DNA of 59,380 nt from Roseburia sp. (GTDB taxonomy: Bacteria; Bacillota; Clostridia; Lachnospirales; Lachnospiraceae): the NCBI GenBank assembly GCA_023664265.1, contig JAMPFV010000013.1, forward strand, positions 1 through 59,380. The letters run 5' to 3'. The notes beneath the pieces are model-generated. The model saw nothing but the letters and a program-made list of their open reading frames with translations, ran no database searches and had not been told where the DNA came from. The position numbers were made by a program, and so were the translations under genes. Every line of letters begins with the position of its first letter. Position 1 is the first letter of the stretch. Of this stretch, positions 1 through 7,938 are shown one piece after another.

Positions 1-47
1 TCAAATATCCATGCAAGCATGGCTATTTTCCTCATTACTCGCGGGAA
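1..47 (-). repeat. REP-like hairpin repeat, copy A (cut by window start)
   Basis: Read on the minus strand, this begins TTCCCGCGAGTAATGAGG and continues into the near-palindrome CCATGCTTGCATGG. The same sequence recurs at 50546-50610, and a diverged version lies at 11858-11921. The copy is truncated by the window edge. It is intergenic and forms an imperfect hairpin centred on TT. Confidence 0.75.
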
Positions 48-127
48 TAAAAATCGAGTTCCAATCTTGTTCCGCACCCTAAGTCCAATACTGCAGCCCC
101 ATTCCACATAGGCAGACAAGAAGCAGT

Positions 128-268
128 CTAAGGATAAAATTCCTGTGCGCCCTCTATTACATTAAGCTGATGTTCTTCATAACCGTCATTCATTTTTTCA
201 AGCATATATACCCTCGCTTCCAAATCCCGTTTGAACAAATTGCATTGTTCCGAGGAAACGCTGATTAA
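128..268 (-). pseudogene. Possible coding remnant without a start codon
   Basis: Downstream of the GNAT gene the minus strand has an open frame of about 45 codons with protein-like composition (rich in E, K, L and Y; it includes the stretch EKMNDGYEEHQLN). It ends in TAG at 128-130. It has no upstream ATG with a ribosome binding site. The only plausible start is an internal ATG after GAGGG, which would give about 25 residues. It may be the tail of a decayed gene or chance. Nothing else is visible in positions 48-272. Confidence 0.2.
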
Positions 269-272
269 ATCA

Positions 273-785
273 TCATTTCCTTAGAATATACCCTCGCAAT
301 TCCAGTTTTTTTCCCGAATCCGTAGTGAATTTCTCCACCCCCTGCTCAAGGATTTCGTATTTTTTGTCAAATTTTTGTAACAGCTTTATGCTCCCGATAT
401 TGCGGATATCGGCTTCGTAATAGAATTTCGCCTTATCATATTTTGAACACAAATAGTCAAGGACTGCGTCCAGAGCTTCATAAGCATAGCCTTTATTCTG
501 TTCTGATTCTATGATCCAAATACCCAATTCCGGACAATCTTCGGAAAGCCCATGAATCTCAACACTTCCTAAAAAGTCACCATTCTTTGAAAGTATGGAA
601 AACAACAGGGTTTCCCCGCGCTCCATTTCATTCAGGAATTCTTGAAGTACGGTTTTCGCATCTTCGATGCTTTCAAATGGATCCGGCCACTGGAATCTTG
701 TTATTTTCGCATTGAACCCATTGAAGTAATGATTCAAATAATTCATGTCAAACGGCACAATGTTGGTTCTCTCACTTTTTATCAT
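273..785 (-). CDS. GNAT family N-acetyltransferase
   Basis: Predicted acyl-CoA-dependent N-acetyltransferase of 170 residues, close to the usual GNAT size, in the RimJ/RimL-like style. The central stretch ELGIWIIESEQNKGYAYEAL matches the GNAT motif A pattern (Q/R-x-x-G-x-G/A) that holds the acetyl-CoA pyrophosphate. Its substrate cannot be told. The ATG at 785 is chosen over an upstream codon because GGCAGGGAG sits about 8 nt before it. The start overlaps the 3' end of the Ham1-like gene by 14 nt, so the two are probably translationally coupled in one minus-strand operon. Confidence 0.8.
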   Translation of the reverse strand: MIKSERTNIVPFDMNYLNHYFNGFNAKITRFQWPDPFESIEDAKTVLQEFLNEMERGETLLFSILSKNGDFLGSVEIHGLSEDCPELGIWIIESEQNKGYAYEALDAVLDYLCSKYDKAKFYYEADIRNIGSIKLLQKFDKKYEILEQGVEKFTTDSGKKLELRGYILRK

Positions 786-1437
786 ACAAAAACTCCCTGC
801 CTTCACGGCATTCCGCCAGTACCCGCTGAAAAAACTCCAAGAAGCCGTCCTCGACGGCCACTTGGTCTAAAGTCTCCGCTTCAAGGTCGTAATAATATTT
901 TCCGGTCTTAATGTCGATGGAGAGGCTGTCGAGCGGGAAGCCCTCCTTCCGCTTGGGGTGGGGCTTGGCGGTGAGGATAAACGCCTCGCTTGCCATGCTC
1001 TCCTCCATCGCCTTATAGATATGGTTCTCATCCAGCACGAGGCAGATGGCGTTGCGGTAGCGTGCTGTCAAATCGCCATATTTACGGGCAAGCGCTGAAT
1101 AATATTCCCGCATTTCGTCGTCACTGCAATATTTTCCGTTAATGGTGCGGACATGGACGCCCGGTTGCAGCTCCTCGGGAAGCTCATCAATATACAGCCC
1201 CGAATCGCAGGAGAATACAGGCATATGCAGCGCGTTATAATACCCCGTAGCTTTCTTCTGCGCGTTCTCTAAAGGAGTGCTTCCGTCCTCCTCAATCTGC
1301 GGAAGCTCCCCTTCAATATCCTTCAGCCCGATAATCTCTATCGGAAGCTGCGCCAAACGATTGCGCATCGCGGCAAGCTTCGCGGGATTCCCCGTTCCAT
1401 ATAATATTTTCAGCTTTTGTGTGGTATCCTTCATCAT
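772..1437 (-). CDS. Ham1/RdgB-like non-canonical purine NTP pyrophosphatase
   Basis: Resembles the inosine/xanthosine triphosphate pyrophosphatase (Ham1, RdgB) family, which removes deaminated or oxidised purine nucleotides from the cytoplasmic pool. Near the N-terminus it has the family opening (ILYGTGNPAKLAAMRNRL, compare TxNxxK), then the E-D-G-x-T-x-x-x-N-A pattern (EEDGSTPLENAQKKA), then SCDSGLYIDELP, equivalent to the D-D-S-G-L region. At about 221 residues it is slightly longer than RdgB (about 200), and the middle is diverged, so the exact substrate is uncertain. ATG 1437 or the adjacent ATG 1434 is preferred because GGAGG lies 7-10 nt upstream. It forms an operon with the overlapping GNAT gene. 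Confidence 0.75.
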   Translation of the reverse strand: MMKDTTQKLKILYGTGNPAKLAAMRNRLAQLPIEIIGLKDIEGELPQIEEDGSTPLENAQKKATGYYNALHMPVFSCDSGLYIDELPEELQPGVHVRTINGKYCSDDEMREYYSALARKYGDLTARYRNAICLVLDENHIYKAMEESMASEAFILTAKPHPKRKEGFPLDSLSIDIKTGKYYYDLEAETLDQVAVEDGFLEFFQRVLAECREGREFLYDKK

Positions 1438-1504
1438 CTTAATCCTCCATGTCAGCGCATAACCATGCCTTTTCATAACCCGCATTATTCAACTGCATTT
1501 ATAA

Positions 1505-2026
1505 CTATAACTCAATATCAATATCGACCTGATACGCATCCTCAATAAGAACAGGGTTGACCCCATAACGCCGGCACTGTTCCAGCATTTCGGCATTCTC
1601 TCTGCGCACGGTCTCTATCGTGCAGCCCTCGTCGTCCATTCGCTTCTCGATAACACTCGCGTACTTTTTTATATCACTGAAATGCTCCACAATGTATTTA
1701 TCGCTCATAACCAGACAATAATACCGTATGCTCTCCAAATACTCCGGCTCAAAATCCTTCGACCACGCAAAGGGGATATAACAGCCCTCGACAATGAGAT
1801 TTTGCTGATTCTCAACCACTGTTTTTATCATTTCGCATACAATCGGCCATAAATAATCCGTCAATTCCTTATCGGCACTCAATGGGGTGAGCGTCGTATT
1901 TTTGCTGCGGATAAGCCCCATCTTTAAGTGGTCTATGGACAGATAGGGATATTTGTATTTTTCAAGTAATTTTTGCGCGAGTGCCGTCTTCCCCGTGTGG
2001 GAGGCTCCCGCTATCAGAATAATCAT
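1505..2026 (-). CDS. P-loop kinase-like NTPase
   Basis: A small P-loop protein of about 173 residues, opening MIILIAGASHTGKTALAQKL with Walker A GASHTGKT. It has the layout of small-molecule or nucleoside kinases (AAA_33/zeta-toxin-like). An acidic pair follows (SIDHLKMGL), then a hydrophobic strand ending in an acid (NLIVEGCYIPF). The substrate is unknown. The start is ambiguous between GTG 2035 and ATG 2026; ATG is preferred because AAGGGTG precedes it. It lies upstream of the Ham1-like gene in the same orientation with a gap of about 70 nt. No antitoxin-like partner is seen, so a zeta-toxin role is not supported. Confidence 0.65.
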   Translation of the reverse strand: MIILIAGASHTGKTALAQKLLEKYKYPYLSIDHLKMGLIRSKNTTLTPLSADKELTDYLWPIVCEMIKTVVENQQNLIVEGCYIPFAWSKDFEPEYLESIRYYCLVMSDKYIVEHFSDIKKYASVIEKRMDDEGCTIETVRRENAEMLEQCRRYGVNPVLIEDAYQVDIDIEL

Positions 2027-2114
2027 TCGATTCACCCTTTCCCGTTTGTGACTTCATCATAGCATTTTTCAGTCATAAGTTCAAGCCGGCAACACACCCG
2101 CTCTCAATCATCCG

Positions 2115-2180
2115 GCACAATCGCCTTTTATTGGGCTTGCACAATCGCCTTTAATTGGGCAGCACAATCTAATTGGGCTT
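2115..2180. repeat. Three degenerate direct repeats upstream of pepF
   Basis: Three consecutive units begin GCACAAT and end TTGGGC: 2115-2138, 2139-2161 and a shortened 2162-2180. They lie between the divergent kinase and pepF genes, about 65 nt upstream of the pepF ATG. They could be an operator array or simple slippage products. Confidence 0.7.
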
Positions 2181-2245
2181 GATTTTATTTTATATCTGCC
2201 TCATACTGAAAATATCATAAATACATCATATAAGGAGGATTTCAT

Positions 2246-4048
2246 ATGGAACTGAAATCACGCAAGGACGTACCGCCAGAGCTGACTTGGGACTTGTCTT
2301 CCATTTATGAGACGGAGGAAGAGCTGAAACGGGATATGGAAAAGGTCGAGGCCCTGAGCCGCGCTGTCGTGCAAAATTATAAGGGACAGTTGGACACCCC
2401 GCAAAAAATCAACGCCTGTCTGGATGAATTTCGGGAGGTGGAGCGTCTGCTTATCCTGATTAATCATTACTGCGATCTGGCCGTTTCGGTCGATTATTAT
2501 GATACTTATAATCAGGAGCGCAACGAGCGCGCGATGAATCTGATTTCGAGGATTTCCAGCGACCTCAGCTTTATCAACAGCGAGATTTCCGAAAAGGAGG
2601 AAGCCGTGCTGGCCGAGGCCATTGCCGGCGCCACGGAGAACAAGCGCTTCTTGGAGGATATTCTCCGCGACAAGCCTCACAGACTGCATCCCGAGACAGA
2701 GCGTGCACTGGCGGCCCTGTCCGGAACCTTGAGCGCGCCCTACCGTATTTACAACATGACAAAGCTCGCCGACATGAAATTCGATTCCTTTACGGTTGCG
2801 GGCAAGGAATATCCTTTAAGCTACTCCCTGTTTGAGGACAACTATGAATACGAGCAGGACGCCGTCGTCCGCCACACTGCTTTTGCAGCCTTCTCCCAAA
2901 AGCTGCGCGCGCACGAAAACGGAACCGCCGCGGCCTATAACGCGCAGGTGCAGACGGAAAAGACGCTCGCCACCCTGCGGGGCTTTGACTCCGTGTTTGA
3001 CAGCCTTCTTTTCCCGCAGAAGGTACCGCAGACGCTGTATCACCGCCAGATTGATTTGATTATGGAGAAGCTCGCGCCCCATATGCGCAGATATGCGGGA
3101 CTGTTAAAGCGGATCCACAAGCTGGACAAAATGAGCTTCGCGGATTTGAAAATCGCCGTTGACCCCGAGTATGACCCTGAGGTTACGATTGAGGAATCCA
3201 AGGCGTATATCGAGAAGGGACTCTCCATTCTGGGGGAGGATTATGTGGAGATGGTCAAGACGGCCTACCGTGACCGCTGGGTGGACTTTGCGCAGAATGC
3301 AGGCAAATCCACAGGCGGCTTCTGTGCCAGCCCTTATGGAAAGAACTCCTTTATCCTGCTCTCATGGAATAATCGCATGTCCGATGTCTTCACGCTCGCG
3401 CATGAGCTGGGACACGCGGGGCATTTCAAGGCCTGCAATGCCAATCAGTCCCTCTTTGACACGGACATCTCCACCTATTTCGTGGAAGCGCCGTCTACCA
3501 TGAACGAACTGCTGATGGCGCATTACCTGTTAAAGACGAACCCTGACCCGAGATTTCGCCGCTGGGTGCTTTCCTGCATGATCGGACACACCTACTATCA
3601 CAATTTCGTCACGCATCTGATGGAGGCGGCCTATCAGCGGGAAGTCTACAGAATCGTTGACAAAGGCGGCAGCGTAAATGCCGAGACCTTAAACGGCCTT
3701 ATGAAAGCCACCCTGCAAAAGTTCTGGGGCAAGGATGTGGAAATCTCCGACGACGCGGCCCTGACTTGGATGCGCCAGCCGCACTATTATATGGGCCTCT
3801 ACTCCTACACCTACAGCGCGGGACTCACCGTTGCCACACAGGTCTGCAAGCGGATTGAAAATGAGGGAAGCCCCGCCGTGGAGGACTGGAAAAAGGTGCT
3901 CGCCGCAGGCAGTACCTTAGATCCCGTAGGCCTTTCCAAGCTTGCAGGCGTCGATATCACCACAGACGCGCCCTTGCTCGACACCATTGATTATATCGGG
4001 GAGATGATTGCCGAAATCGAAAAGCTGACAGATGAATTAGAGGCGTAG
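2246..4048 (+). CDS. pepF: Oligoendopeptidase F (M3 family)
   Basis: Zinc metallopeptidase of the M3B thimet-oligopeptidase group, which cleaves short peptides in the cytoplasm. The 600-residue length is typical. The zinc-binding HExxH motif is in FTLAHELGHAGH at about residue 390, with a downstream glutamate region (FVEAPSTMNE) that provides the third ligand in this family. The N-terminal half is the usual helical PepF_N-like region, beginning PPELTWDLSSIY. The start is supported by AAGGAGG about 8 nt before the ATG. It is transcribed alone and converges with the LRR lipoprotein gene, leaving only 5 nt between stop codons. Confidence 0.95.
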   Translation: MELKSRKDVPPELTWDLSSIYETEEELKRDMEKVEALSRAVVQNYKGQLDTPQKINACLDEFREVERLLILINHYCDLAVSVDYYDTYNQERNERAMNLISRISSDLSFINSEISEKEEAVLAEAIAGATENKRFLEDILRDKPHRLHPETERALAALSGTLSAPYRIYNMTKLADMKFDSFTVAGKEYPLSYSLFEDNYEYEQDAVVRHTAFAAFSQKLRAHENGTAAAYNAQVQTEKTLATLRGFDSVFDSLLFPQKVPQTLYHRQIDLIMEKLAPHMRRYAGLLKRIHKLDKMSFADLKIAVDPEYDPEVTIEESKAYIEKGLSILGEDYVEMVKTAYRDRWVDFAQNAGKSTGGFCASPYGKNSFILLSWNNRMSDVFTLAHELGHAGHFKACNANQSLFDTDISTYFVEAPSTMNELLMAHYLLKTNPDPRFRRWVLSCMIGHTYYHNFVTHLMEAAYQREVYRIVDKGGSVNAETLNGLMKATLQKFWGKDVEISDDAALTWMRQPHYYMGLYSYTYSAGLTVATQVCKRIENEGSPAVEDWKKVLAAGSTLDPVGLSKLAGVDITTDAPLLDTIDYIGEMIAEIEKLTDELEA

Positions 4049-4053
4049 CATTG

Positions 4054-6207
4054 TCAGCGCTCGGTTATCCGTCCCGTAACGTCATTTAACAGGTAGGTGG
4101 TGTCATCATATGTCCGGTGCTCCTCCTGCACATAATATACATACCTGATGATATGGCAAAGCGCTCCGTCGTCGTAGGTCATGCCGTTATAATAGACGTA
4201 ATCGCCCGCCCAGTCCTCTTCCGCCCTGGCGGTCTCGGGGAAAACATAGTAGTAATCGGGGAGCGCAATTCCCAGCAGCAGTTCGCAGCTCTCTTTCTGC
4301 CATGCGGCATAGGGAAGCTCCTCGCGGACCTCCCCGTCAAACATAACGCTCAAAAGACTGTCCAACGCTTGGGAGGCGCTCATCCGTGTCTCCTGCTTAT
4401 GCTCGTGAACATAATAAGACCTGTCATATAAATCCATTTCGGGAAAGGCCTTGTGATACGGGTGCTCGGAATCGGCCAAATCCGCTCGAACCATGCGGTA
4501 GCCGTCCATGGCAAGCGCATACCGCTGCCAGGTATCCGTCTCCTCGTTTCGCACCTGCACATCATAGCCGTCCGCATAGGCATAATCGCTCACGGAGACG
4601 GTCTGCACCAATGAAAGCGCGCCATTGCGGAGGATATAGCGCTCCCGCACCGACGTTCCCCCGCTGCTCCCCCACGCGGTTCTCAGCAGCAGATACCCCT
4701 CTTCGATATACATGCCGCGATAAGGATCCCCGCGCACTCCGCCGCCGGAACGATCCTGCACCTGTGGCGCATTCTCAACCTCCCGCCATGAACCATCCTT
4801 CTGCTGCAGCAGGATAACCAGACAGCGGTTCTCCGGTATACGTTCGGTCAAATCCGCCCCATCCCCGTCAAAGGAATCCACCACAAAGCCGACATCCTGC
4901 AGCCCGTCGCCGTTTAAATCACCTCGGACAATATCCATATATTCAAAGTCTTCCGGCTCCGCCTCGGGATACTGCTCCTTCAGCCAATCGAATATAAAGT
5001 CCCTATCCTCCTCGGATACAACGCCGCCGCTCATGCAGTACATCAAGGGAACTTCCCAGACAGGCGCCACGCTCTTTAGCGGATTCCCAAACACTGCCGC
5101 GTACATCAGCGCTTCCTTCCCCGCAAGCGGCGACAAGTCCTCAATCCGATTGTCGGAAAGCCCTGCCTGATTCAGCCGTGTCAGATTGGACAAGACGGAA
5201 ATATCCTGAATCTCGTTTCCGTCCAACGCCAAATCATACAGCTTTGTAAGCCCTGCAAGCATGGAAATGTCGCGTATTCCGTTTTCGGACGCGCCCAGAC
5301 GCTCCAGCTTGTTCAAGTCGGACAGCGGCATGAGGTCCGTGACGTGATTCCCGTTCAAATTCAGCCCCCGAAGCTCCTTCAGACCGCTCAGAAAGCCGAT
5401 ATCCCCGATACCGCAATATTGCAGTCCCAATTCCTCCAGCTTCGTCAGGGTTCCCACGGCTTCGATATGCCTTGCGTTTTTATTGCCGGAGAGCGACAGC
5501 TCGACCAGCTCGGGAAGCTTCTCCAATACCGCTAAGTCCTCCACCGGCGTCTCATACAGGGACAGGCGCTGTAATTGCGGCATTTCCCCCAAGAAAGAGA
5601 TGTCCTCTATAGTGCACTGCGTCAGAAAAAGCTCCGTTATGGAGTCCATCTCCCCCAAAAAGGAAAGGTCAATCGGCGCTTCCTTGTCATAGCTGATATA
5701 GACCTGCTCAAGCTGTTGAAGCTGTGCGACAGGTGTAAAATCCGTGATGACGGTATCGTCCCACTCCCTGATATCGATTGCCAGTTGTTTCAGATTCGGC
5801 AGCAGGCGCAAATCCTCCAGAGAATATATCGGATCCCCATAGGGCGCCTCCTCCAGGACGATTTGCGTACACTCCTCCATCTTTTGCAGGACGATTTCCA
5901 CCGTGTCCTCTTTTGAAAGGCCGATACCATACCGAATACGCTCCCGAACGCCGTCGTCCTTCACCAGAATCTCCAATATCTCGTCCACCGCCTCCGCGTT
6001 CAACAGGGTTTGAAGCTTCTCCGTCTCCGCCTTCGCGGTGTCGGAGAGCTTTTCTGACATAGCTGTCAGTTCTTCGGATACGCCTGTCATGCGCTCCGCC
6101 GTGCCATGCGGCACGCCCTCGCGCTGTCCGCACCCGCTCAGAAGCAGACCGCATAACAGCATTCCGCAAAGCGGCTTTAGAATAGGTTGCTTTTGCTCTC
6201 TGTCCAT
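4054..6207 (-). CDS. Leucine-rich-repeat lipoprotein
   Basis: A 717-residue surface lipoprotein. The N-terminus has a short basic region, a hydrophobic core and a lipobox LLSGC with Cys26 as the predicted lipidated residue. After a helical segment, roughly residues 125-365 hold about ten internalin-type leucine-rich repeats of 21-23 residues with the L-x-x-L-x-x-L-x-L-x-x-N-x-I/V pattern (for example LDGNEIQDISVL). A calcium-loop-like stretch GDLNGDGLQDVGFVVD (about 428-443) resembles FG-GAP/VCBS loops, and a Tyr-rich C-terminal domain follows. LRR lipoproteins usually mediate adhesion or protein binding; the ligand is unknown. GGGAG precedes the ATG. It stands alone and converges with pepF. 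Confidence 0.85.
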   Translation of the reverse strand: MDREQKQPILKPLCGMLLCGLLLSGCGQREGVPHGTAERMTGVSEELTAMSEKLSDTAKAETEKLQTLLNAEAVDEILEILVKDDGVRERIRYGIGLSKEDTVEIVLQKMEECTQIVLEEAPYGDPIYSLEDLRLLPNLKQLAIDIREWDDTVITDFTPVAQLQQLEQVYISYDKEAPIDLSFLGEMDSITELFLTQCTIEDISFLGEMPQLQRLSLYETPVEDLAVLEKLPELVELSLSGNKNARHIEAVGTLTKLEELGLQYCGIGDIGFLSGLKELRGLNLNGNHVTDLMPLSDLNKLERLGASENGIRDISMLAGLTKLYDLALDGNEIQDISVLSNLTRLNQAGLSDNRIEDLSPLAGKEALMYAAVFGNPLKSVAPVWEVPLMYCMSGGVVSEEDRDFIFDWLKEQYPEAEPEDFEYMDIVRGDLNGDGLQDVGFVVDSFDGDGADLTERIPENRCLVILLQQKDGSWREVENAPQVQDRSGGGVRGDPYRGMYIEEGYLLLRTAWGSSGGTSVRERYILRNGALSLVQTVSVSDYAYADGYDVQVRNEETDTWQRYALAMDGYRMVRADLADSEHPYHKAFPEMDLYDRSYYVHEHKQETRMSASQALDSLLSVMFDGEVREELPYAAWQKESCELLLGIALPDYYYVFPETARAEEDWAGDYVYYNGMTYDDGALCHIIRYVYYVQEEHRTYDDTTYLLNDVTGRITER

Positions 6208-6255
6208 CCTGTATCTCCCGTCAATCCGCCGTTCTTTGAGGCACTCCGAATCGGC

Positions 6256-6813
6256 TCAATACTGCGGCGTATTCGAGTGCGCTGCAGCGCCGATAATGAG
6301 CGCGCAGATATCCAGCACCGCCTCGATAATCAGGGAAATCGCGATAAAGCGCCACATAATAATCGCGGTGGCGAACGGATTCACCAGAATAACGATGGAT
6401 AAAACGATGGAAAGCACCGCGCCGATTCCCGCGACAAACCAATATTTTCTCTTTAACCGCAGGAAGTCCACCGCCCACTGTATTTTGCAGAGACCGGAAA
6501 ACAGAATGGCGATGCCGTATAAGATGCTCAGAATCGGGAAGGTCATAATGACCCAGTTGGCCCTGAGGGTACAGAAATACCCGAGCAGGATCGCGATAAT
6601 GCCTTTGGTCAGGCTCTGCTGCAGCGCGGCCTCCGCAGGGTCTGTCCGAAAATATTGAATGACCTTGAGGATACCGGTGACAATCAGCACAATGCCTACC
6701 GTCGTGATGATGCCGGACGTAAAGCCGACAGGGTCAATCAACAGCAGGATTCCGATAATCAGCTCACAGAGACACAGGATAATGCTACTGATGTTTTCTT
6801 TTAATTTTTGCAT
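6256..6813 (-). CDS. DUF308 (HdeD-like) membrane protein
   Basis: A 185-residue integral membrane protein with about six hydrophobic segments arranged as three helical pairs, as in the HdeD/DUF308 family. Phrases typical of the family include LLIDPVGFTSGIITTVGIV and the repeated G-x-x-x-I-x-x-G spacing. HdeD is linked to acid resistance in enterobacteria, but the role in Firmicutes is not established. The ATG at 6813 is chosen over an upstream TTG because GGGGAGG lies about 9 nt before it. The gene is monocistronic, diverges from the toxin-antitoxin pair, and has the full-length MITE copy in the shared intergenic region. Confidence 0.85.
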   Translation of the reverse strand: MQKLKENISSIILCLCELIIGILLLIDPVGFTSGIITTVGIVLIVTGILKVIQYFRTDPAEAALQQSLTKGIIAILLGYFCTLRANWVIMTFPILSILYGIAILFSGLCKIQWAVDFLRLKRKYWFVAGIGAVLSIVLSIVILVNPFATAIIMWRFIAISLIIEAVLDICALIIGAAAHSNTPQY

Positions 6814-6900
6814 GGATAAATACCTCCCCAATTATTATTTTAAAAAAATTGTACCATTAATTGGGAGAGTCGGCAATTGAAAATATATTTTATATATTTG

Positions 6901-7085
6901 TAACAGTTCAGCCATGCCATTCATAATTTGCCGGAATATACATTATAACCAAATAATTTACAAATTTGCCGGCAAATTATTTCATGTCGGGCGTCCGCCC
7001 TATAGAAATGATTATACAAATTACCCTTAGTGAACAAGCTCCCATGGTCAATTTGCATAATCATTTCTGCATGGCTGAACTGTTA
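6901..7085. mobile_element. MITE-like element, full copy 1 (185 bp)
   Basis: A non-coding 185-bp element bounded by perfect 17-bp inverted repeats TAACAGTTCAGCCATGC (6901-6917 and 7069-7085); the symmetry extends one base further here to G...C. A full copy of the same length lies at 42372-42556, and a 60-bp deletion form at 26621-26680. The interior contains further hairpins: GAAATGATTATACAAATT pairs with the right-end AATTTGCATAATCATTTC, GGGCGTCCGCCC folds on itself, and AAATAATTT faces AAATTATTT. There is no open reading frame, so any movement would need a transposase supplied elsewhere. Flanks are too AT-rich to call a target duplication. Confidence 0.85.
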
Positions 7086-7185
7086 CATATATTTTATTTA
7101 ATGTATCAAAATATATAGTAGTCAGACAAATAATATGTTAAACTGTAGAGGATAGCAGTTAAAACAACCTTCAGGAGGAGACGAT

Positions 7186-7440
7186 ATGTGCCAAATAGCG
7201 ATTAATATCCCAAATGAAGTCCTGTTCGACACAAAAATGAGCGAGGACGAGGCCTGTCAATTCGCGAGATGCGCCGTGGCGCTTGGATATTATACCCAAA
7301 GCGGCGTGTCAATAGGATACTGTGCCCAGATTGCGGGAATGACCAAAGAAGAATTTATCAAATATCTTGGGAAAAACCATGTCTCTATTTTTCATTTTGA
7401 TAACAGAGAAGAATTCTTGGAGGAATTAAATAATGCTTAA
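7186..7440 (+). CDS. UPF0175 family antitoxin
   Basis: An 84-residue protein resembling the UPF0175 family of VapB-like antitoxins. It has an N-terminal beta strand and helix, then the family pattern of small-helix turns (GVSIGYCAQIAGMTKEEFIK, compare kiSlgkAAelAGls-eF), then an acidic C-terminus. Such proteins are thought to bind and block the partner PIN-domain RNase and to repress the shared promoter. It overlaps the downstream toxin by 8 nt, the normal coupling in these modules. A strong AGGAGGAG precedes the ATG. Confidence 0.85.
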   Translation: MCQIAINIPNEVLFDTKMSEDEACQFARCAVALGYYTQSGVSIGYCAQIAGMTKEEFIKYLGKNHVSIFHFDNREEFLEELNNA

Positions 7441-7924
7441 AGTTATTGTTAATTCCACTCCCCTTATTGTTCTCTGCGGAATTGGGCGATTGGATATTTT
7501 GCAAAAATTGTATTGTGAAATTATTATTCCAACTGCGGTGTATCAAGAGGTTACCGCGATTGAAGATTCTGCCTGCTCCCAAATAAAATCTGCCGGACAG
7601 TGGATACATGTAGAGCAGATACGGGAACAGACCGAAAAGAAAATGTACAAGGCCAAGCTGCATGACGGCGAGGTGGAGGTCATGATTCTTGCACAGGAGA
7701 AAAAGGCAGACCTACTCATTCTTGATGATAATGCCGCAAAGAAAACAGCAAAATACCTTGGTCTTACCGTTACCGGTACATTAGGTATTCTTATAAAAGC
7801 AAAACAGCAAGGCATTATTGATGAAATATATCCCTTGCTGTCTGAAATGAAACAAAATGGTTTTTATATTGCGCCTGAATTGGAATCTGTTGTATTGGAG
7901 CAGGCGGGGGAACGCTGTAAATAA
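7433..7924 (+). CDS. DUF3368 PIN-domain toxin
   Basis: A 163-residue PIN-like protein of the DUF3368 group, a predicted Mg-dependent ribonuclease toxin. It has the N-terminal strand IVNSTPLIVL (the first catalytic position is Asn, as is common in DUF3368), then IIPTAVYQEV, then the G-E-x-E motif (HDGEVEVMILA), and the late acidic region LLILDDNAAKKTAKYLGL followed by TGTLGILIKAKQQGII, a hallmark of the group. It is the second gene of the toxin-antitoxin pair and overlaps its antitoxin by 8 nt. The natural target RNA is unknown. Confidence 0.85.
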   Translation: MLKVIVNSTPLIVLCGIGRLDILQKLYCEIIIPTAVYQEVTAIEDSACSQIKSAGQWIHVEQIREQTEKKMYKAKLHDGEVEVMILAQEKKADLLILDDNAAKKTAKYLGLTVTGTLGILIKAKQQGIIDEIYPLLSEMKQNGFYIAPELESVVLEQAGERCK

Positions 7925-7938
7925 TAATCTGTCCGTTT

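Noticed and set aside
1505..2026. Zeta-type toxin of a toxin-antitoxin system
   Set aside because: Only the P-loop kinase look is shared. There is no epsilon antitoxin or other small partner beside it.
6901..7085. Riboswitch or phage attachment site instead of a mobile element
   Set aside because: The copies have exact inverted termini, occur in both divergent and convergent contexts, and are not tied to one gene type or to a tRNA or integrase.
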